From Voacanga thouarsii (lineage: Eukaryota > Streptophyta > Magnoliopsida > Gentianales > Apocynaceae): DNA of 64,000 bases. The translations under genes and the position numbers were made by a program. Of this stretch, positions 58,983 to 64,000 are shown one piece after another. Below the pieces are notes generated by a model, which did not search any database, had not been told where the DNA came from, and was given only the letters and a program-made list of their open reading frames with translations. The stretch lies in contig JANUWF010000008.1 in assembly GCA_026120185.1 (NCBI GenBank), positions 2,976,001 through 3,040,000 of the forward strand, read 5' to 3'. Within the stretch, counting starts at the first letter, position 1. Every line of letters begins with the position of its first letter.

Positions 58983-60787
58983 TTCTGAAAAATCGAAAAA
59001 TAAAAGAAAGGATTTAGTTTGTGAAAATAAATTTGTGCATTGAAATTAATTTGGCTCTTAGGAAAATTGACATAGCTTTTTTGGAAGATTAACAATTCCC
59101 TAAGCTAAGTGTAGTAATCACCACAAATTAATTTTCCTTCTAGGTAATGATCTAGAGGATAACTCCATTGTGGGATGGCTGTTTCCTCTAATTTCCTATG
59201 GACATTCCTTGCACTATAACCTCCAACGTGGGCTGGCCGATTATAGAACGTGTCCCGACTTTTTAATTACATCATTCCATTAGATCTAGATCCTTGTGGC
59301 ATCCCCATCCTATACGGGTTCACTCCCAGGGTAACGCGAGGGGACCCACGATCTCTAATGAGGATTGTGATGGAAGCTGTGGGGCCGTTGGAACCCCTCT
59401 CCCATTTAGTCTTTTAAAATAAAGTTTTTTTGAAAAATATCATTTTGAAATTTCCATTAATTTTTTTCCTTAACTTAAAAATAAAATATCTAAATCCATT
59501 AAAATTTCTATATCAAGGATTATATCCTTTGAGAGATTTTTCCATGGACTAATTTTATTTAAGTTAAAACTTAATAATTTCAAAAATTTTCCAATTAAAA
59601 CTTTCTAGAGACTTTGGTCTCAAGTTTATTTAACAAAACAAATTTTCTTGTCCAAAATAAAATAAAATGGCTTTCTATTTTAACTTACAAAAATATCTAA
59701 ATCCAATATATTTTCAATGTCAAGGATTAAATCCTTTGAGAAAATATCAAAGGATTAATTTTTGTTCAAGTTAAAATAACCATTCAATTTTTTAAAGAAA
59801 AATGTTTTCCTTGCAAAAATATTTCCAAAGACTTTGGTCTTTGAGAGAACGCGCACATAGGTTCACAAAAAAAAAAAAAAAAAGCATGCTAGAAAACAGT
59901 AAACATTTTCATGCTTTTCTATTTTTTAAACCCAAGTGCCCAAATAATAGAATTAAATACATTAATTAATTAATTAATTAATGATCTTGTTTAATCCTAA
60001 AATCTCTTACTAATATTTTTCATGCAAATATATTCCAAGAATATAAATTATTGCAAAAATATTAACTTCGTCTGGTATGGGACCCAAAACGAAAAAATAA
60101 AAAAAAAAAAATAAAATAAAATTTGCAAAAATTGACTGGCGGTCCATGTGCACCGGATCCGCACCCAATTGCACTGCGGTTCACCGCGGCCCCGGTGCAC
60201 CAGCCGCACCAGATCAGAAGCAACTTCAACCCGCGAAGCCGCCCCGCCTGCTCTAGAACCCTTGCCCACACTGCCCACTGCTCTGCTCAGCGACCCGCGC
60301 ATTTATCTGAATGGCCACTCCGACCCGTGTGCATGACTCGCACAAATTGCTGATTTGCAATTGCAATTGCAATCGGCTCAATTTTTCCTAGCAAGCCGGC
60401 TCCAGCGACATGGCTCTAGACACAGAAACGGACGGCAACTCGGCTCCACCAGCGGCTTAGGAATAATATCTTCTTCTCTGCGATGTTTTCCTGCACTCTG
60501 TCTGCGTTTTTTTCTTCTGTTTCATTTGCAGTGACTTCTTTGGACATTTTTCAATACAAAAACTAATCCAAAACAAAACCACAACCACCAATACTCATTT
60601 AAGTTGGGTTTACACGATCAAAATCTCAAAGCCAGAAAATTACAGTGCACCTATGCTTCCACTGCGAAGCTTACATTCAAGCCTATCCCATACCAAAACA
60701 GCAAAGGATCATAGGTTTAAGCACCAAACAATGTTCTTCTCCATTTTTATTAACTAACATGCTCCCTAAGCCAATCAAATCACATGC
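58983..60787 (-). other. Long 5' leader of the copia element
   Basis: About 1.8 kb between PBS and gag without a credible ORF. It contains a GC-rich block (about 60130-60430) in otherwise AT-rich DNA, an A18 run (about 59868-59884) and an (ATTA)n run (about 59960-59988). The overlapping frames at 60048-60353 reflect the GC block. Confidence 0.6.
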
Positions 60788-60799
60788 TCTGATACCACT
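60788..60799 (-). other. Copia primer-binding site (initiator tRNA-Met)
   Basis: The - strand gives TGGTATCAGAGC, a full match, just inside the LTR end; on the + strand this is GCTCTGATACCA. Confidence 0.85.
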
Positions 60800-62862
60800 T
60801 GAAGGATTTGAAACAAACAGAGAGATAACGGTGGAATAAAAATGGACAGAAAAAAAACATAACAGAGCATGGCAGCAGCATGGAGGGATTAAAACCATAC
60901 CTCTTGGTGCCTTAAACCTTGAAGATTGTAGGAGAGTTGATTGAAGCACAAAACCAACTTTCTTCTTCCTATGGGTTGAAGCTCCGGTTGCCAACTTCTT
61001 CACCTCCGGTGAATGAATGCCAAGCTTTTCAATACTCAGAATATTCCTCAGCCTAATCTTAGCTGGTGAGCACTGAACTTGGGTTGAGAAGAGAAGAGGA
61101 TCAGATTCATATATTTTCTCCGTTGGTTTCCTTGGCTTGGCTTCTTATATAAACAAGAACAAAACCAAAACCCAGTAAACCAAGAGCCACACACTCTGTC
61201 TCATTCTCAGTTTGCTTTTGATTTTCTCCTGATATGAACCAAAACCAGAAGCCAGAAAACCAAGAGACACACTAGAGGGAGAGAATTTAATTTTTTTTAA
61301 TTTTTTTTCCACATAGAAGGCTAAGAGTCATGAAACCAAAAATAATTATTTTGATAAAAATAATATTCCCGAGATTTATATTTCAAACACCTGAATATTA
61401 TTAACAAAATAAATTTTACCTTCTCTCTAAACTCTTCTGAATTGTGTCTGGAAAAATCCTATGGTCCAGGCTATTGGGCTAACAAAATATTTATTATTTT
61501 TCTTGGACCCGAAAAGCCCAAAATAATAAACATTAATTATTTTTCTTGGGATTAAATAAATAACCCAATAAATAATTAATGTGCCCAAATGAACCAAAAA
61601 ATAATTAAACTTTAATTATTTATTTCTTGGGATTAATAAAATAAATAACCCAATAAATAATTAAGTATTAATTATTTTCCTCTAGTTTAAGTCCCGATTA
61701 ATTTTCTAATTATTCAAACTGGACCTCAGCCCTAAATAATTAATTAACTAATTAAACCAGATAATAAATTTCTCTCAATTTATTTTATTCTAGTCTAATA
61801 AATTAGACTTCCTGAATAAAATATAACCCTTTCAACTGAGATCAATTTCTCAACCCAAAAATAATTAGGATTTACGGGCTATTCTGAGGACCAAAAAGAC
61901 ACATTGCATTGGCTACTAAAATGACCAAAACACCCCCACTATATAAATAGATGTATTTTACATTTTAAATATTTTCTAATATCACCATAAGGAGATATTG
62001 ACTCTAAGGACAATGCTGCATTAGCAAAGTCTTCGACCTATAAGTGAAATGACTAAAATACCTCTCTACATATCGCCGTACATTTAGAGAGGAAGAAATG
62101 TACTAACACCCCTCTAAAAAACATCTACCATCCTTAGGCTTCTAGTCCAATGATCCACAACTACCTGGAGTGTTTCCGCTTTCCAAGGGAGCTATCTTAA
62201 AGCAAACATCCAAGTCATATTTCCTAGGGCCTTGGATATTTAGATCATTCAGACAACCACAAGGGGCGATATAGTATAGAAACTATCTTGTACAAGTCTG
62301 TCTTAACTAACTAGTCACACATACCCAACATGCAAGTATATTGGCCCTACGATAGAACCTCAACTATAGCATATCAAAGTATATGCTTCCAGCTTCGTTA
62401 GACCACCAACTCATACTCAAGTCATAGAGTACTAGTCCACGTTGTAGCGGTAGTAGTCTAGGTTTCTACCATATAGTACTTTAAGAAACCACTACTACAT
62501 GTGCTGTTCTACGTATTCGAAATACGCTTATGTCATTATGTGAGTGAACTACTCACTGGCTAAAGGTAAGCTATTCTCCATTTGGAATTTATAACATAAT
62601 AACCTAAACATGATGAGATTTCGATTCTCATCAATCGATTAAGAACAAATGTTTACGTGTTAAGTAACCCGTGATCCATACCTTACTGTGAAAGACCTCC
62701 ATTCATATGGATCACTTATTTAAACACAATGGGTCTCTTCCAAACGAAATTGTGCACAAATAAATAAAATTAATTCACAAACAATTTCTGAAAATAAATT
62801 CTTTTATTAAAATATTCGATATTTACATCAGAAACCTAGTATAGAGGGCATACATCCCAACA
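60800..62862 (-). repeat. 5' LTR of the full-length copia element
   Basis: 2063 bp. The promoter-like TATATAA on the - strand (about 61154-61145) precedes a leader. It ends at TGAAGG (60800) next to the PBS. Confidence 0.9.
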
Positions 62863-63369
62863 GTTTGGTATCTTATTGTGTGTTCTCTCAACACTATTGG
62901 GTTTTTGAATTGAATATTTATTGTTGGAAAGAGATTGAATTGTTGAACTATTGCATTGAGTTGTTGATAGTATTGGAAATATCATTTTGCTATTTTACCT
63001 GAGTTGATATTTGTTGAGATTTTGTGAAGCTACTTGATTGAGTTGTGAATTGTGGATTAAATTAGTATTGGTGGAGTTATTTTGTTTGACTTGTGAAGTT
63101 TCTTTGGGATTGACAAAGGAGAGGTGTTGAGTTGGTGAAATTGAGTTGTGAAAAATTTAGAGGAACTTTGAGTTATAGAAGTGTAGTGGTTTGTTGAAGT
63201 TGCTTTGTTGATTTGTATTATGCATTTGATTAGTTTGAAGGAAGAAGGGACACTGTGTTAAACTTATACAGAGTTGCATAAAGTAAAACCCTTTCATTCC
63301 TTTAACTTCTTTAGCCTCTTTTTCTTTCCTTCTTGTCACTCTCTACTTTCCTTTTCTATTCCATTCCCT
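62863..63369 (+). other. Athila-type interior after the copia insertion
   Basis: TG/TTGA-rich spacer leading to a pyrimidine tract and an ORF start at 63370. No gene. GTTT at its start is the copia flank. Confidence 0.5.
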
Positions 63370-63497
63370 ATGGCTCCAAAGTATATTGCTACCAAACTCC
63401 CTTCCAAGAGAAATAAGGGTGAGGCATCATCATCTACACCACATCCTTCTACCCCTTCTTCCAGATCTGTGAATGCTAAAAACAAAGAATGGTTTAA
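63370..63497 (+). pseudogene. Start of an Athila-type downstream ORF, cut by an LTR
   Basis: MAPKYIATKLPSKRNKGEAS followed by an S/T/P-rich stretch and AKNKEWFN has the composition of the N-terminus of the plant-transposon-protein-like ORFs of Athila/Tat elements. The frame continues only four codons into the LTR at 63498 and then stops. Too short for certainty. Confidence 0.5.
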
Positions 63498-64000
63498 TGA
63501 TAGGGCCTAAATTAGTCATATTTTTTCTAGTTATTTGAGGCTATTTTGTGATACATTTTGTTCAATAACTGATCATATTCCTTTATATTTGAGATTTTAC
63601 CCTTAAAAATGTATTTTGTGCATTATTTCAGATTTTAGGGAAAAAATAAGATAAAAAAAAATCACAAAATAGAACAGAGGCGGTGCCAGCCCGAGAAAGG
63701 ACAGCCGGCGCTGGTCTTCCACTGGAAAGAACAGAGAAAAGTGCAAAAAAAAAAAATAAAAAAAAAATAAAGGAATAAGGGAATGAGATTGCAATTGGAA
63801 TTGGAATAGAGGAAAAGGAAACTTTCGGCAGCTTCATGGCTCAATTAAGCTGACAGTAAGAAAAGAAGCATCAAAGGAATTTCGGACAGCAAAAGTAACA
63901 GAAAAGAAAGAAACAATTTTAGTGGGGCCAAGGTAAGGAAAAAGTCAACAAAAGTGGCTGAAAAGGAGAAAGGAAAGAAAAGCAGAAGAAAGAAAAGCTA
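63498..64000 (+). mobile_element. Gypsy LTR (TGATAGGGG family), partial, + orientation
   Basis: Starts TGATAGGGCCTAAATTAG and follows the same order as the - strand reading of 33171-31675: TTATTTGAGGCT, ATTCCTTTATATTTGAGATTTT, TTATTTCAGATTTT, then GCCGGCGCTGG. It runs past the window end, so solo LTR versus complete element is undecided. Confidence 0.8.

Larger units (their letters stand above)
53053..62862 (-). mobile_element. Full-length copia retrotransposon, 9.8 kb, inactivated
   Basis: LTRs at 53053-55061 (3', 2009 bp) and 60800-62862 (5', 2063 bp); on the - strand they start TGTTGG and end CCTTCA. The PBS TGGTATCAGAGC is a perfect match on the - strand just inside the 5' LTR. The polypurine tract AAGTGGGAGA adjoins the 3' LTR. 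Gag, protease, integrase, RT and RNase H follow in copia order on the - strand. GTTT flanks both sides, giving only a 4-bp match for the target duplication. The LTRs differ by scattered changes and a ~50-bp indel near 61006-61057. Multiple stops and two lost catalytic or zinc residues inactivate it. Confidence 0.92.

Noticed and set aside
63603..63844. F/S-rich - strand frames near the window end
   Set aside because: Antisense to a gypsy LTR rich in A-runs; compositional.

Overview
The window is nuclear DNA of a flowering plant, probably a eudicot. The evidence is one intron-containing RKD (RWP-RK) transcription-factor gene with canonical GT/AG splice sites, followed by about 62 kb of plant Ty1/copia and Ty3/gypsy LTR retrotransposons in AT-rich DNA with long microsatellites. 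No rRNA, tRNA gene, CRISPR array, bacterial operon or organellar gene was recognised. All identifications come from reading the sequence; no database search was possible.

Layout. 1-2000: a four-exon RKD gene on the + strand (CDS 468-1979) whose N-terminal region is five tandem copies of a 19-residue unit. 2000-2988: a copia remnant (gag fragments plus one LTR, - strand) starting just past the RKD poly(A) signal. 3458-5210: a 1.75-kb non-autonomous LTR element with two ~658-bp LTRs. 6032-6474: a pyrimidine-rich tandem duplication. 6854-20887: layered remains of gypsy elements with ~4-kb LTRs, including a complete 4.3-kb solo LTR (7959-12261) lying inside a (CATA)n microsatellite, solo LTRs of two other families, and a tandem 1.87-kb LTR duplication ending in a primer-binding site. 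20953-23289: decayed gypsy gag and protease. 23290-24650: another solo LTR.

24651-63497 reads as one Athila-type gypsy derivative opened by successive insertions. Its 5' LTR is interrupted by an 18.2-kb Sirevirus-type (SIRE) copia element (25686-43895, TSD ATTGA) and by a second 4.3-kb solo LTR in the opposite orientation to the first (43922-48287, TSD ATGCA). The Sirevirus is itself split in its RNase H domain by a 7.4-kb non-autonomous gypsy element (31675-39105, TSD GCACA). The Athila gag (49044-52040) is split by a copia solo LTR (49906-51740, TSD CTCAA). Farther on lies a complete but inactivated 9.8-kb copia element on the - strand (53053-62862). A short Athila ORF (63370-) is cut by a gypsy LTR that runs off the end of the window.

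Apart from RKD, every coding sequence seen is retrotransposon-derived and broken by stops, frameshifts, lost catalytic or zinc-binding residues, or insertions. The most notable signals are a tRNA-like module with pol III A and B boxes placed 252-253 bp from the LTR start in three copies of the large gypsy LTR group, a plant-transposon-protein-like ORF present in three different retroelements, and a datable nest of insertions.
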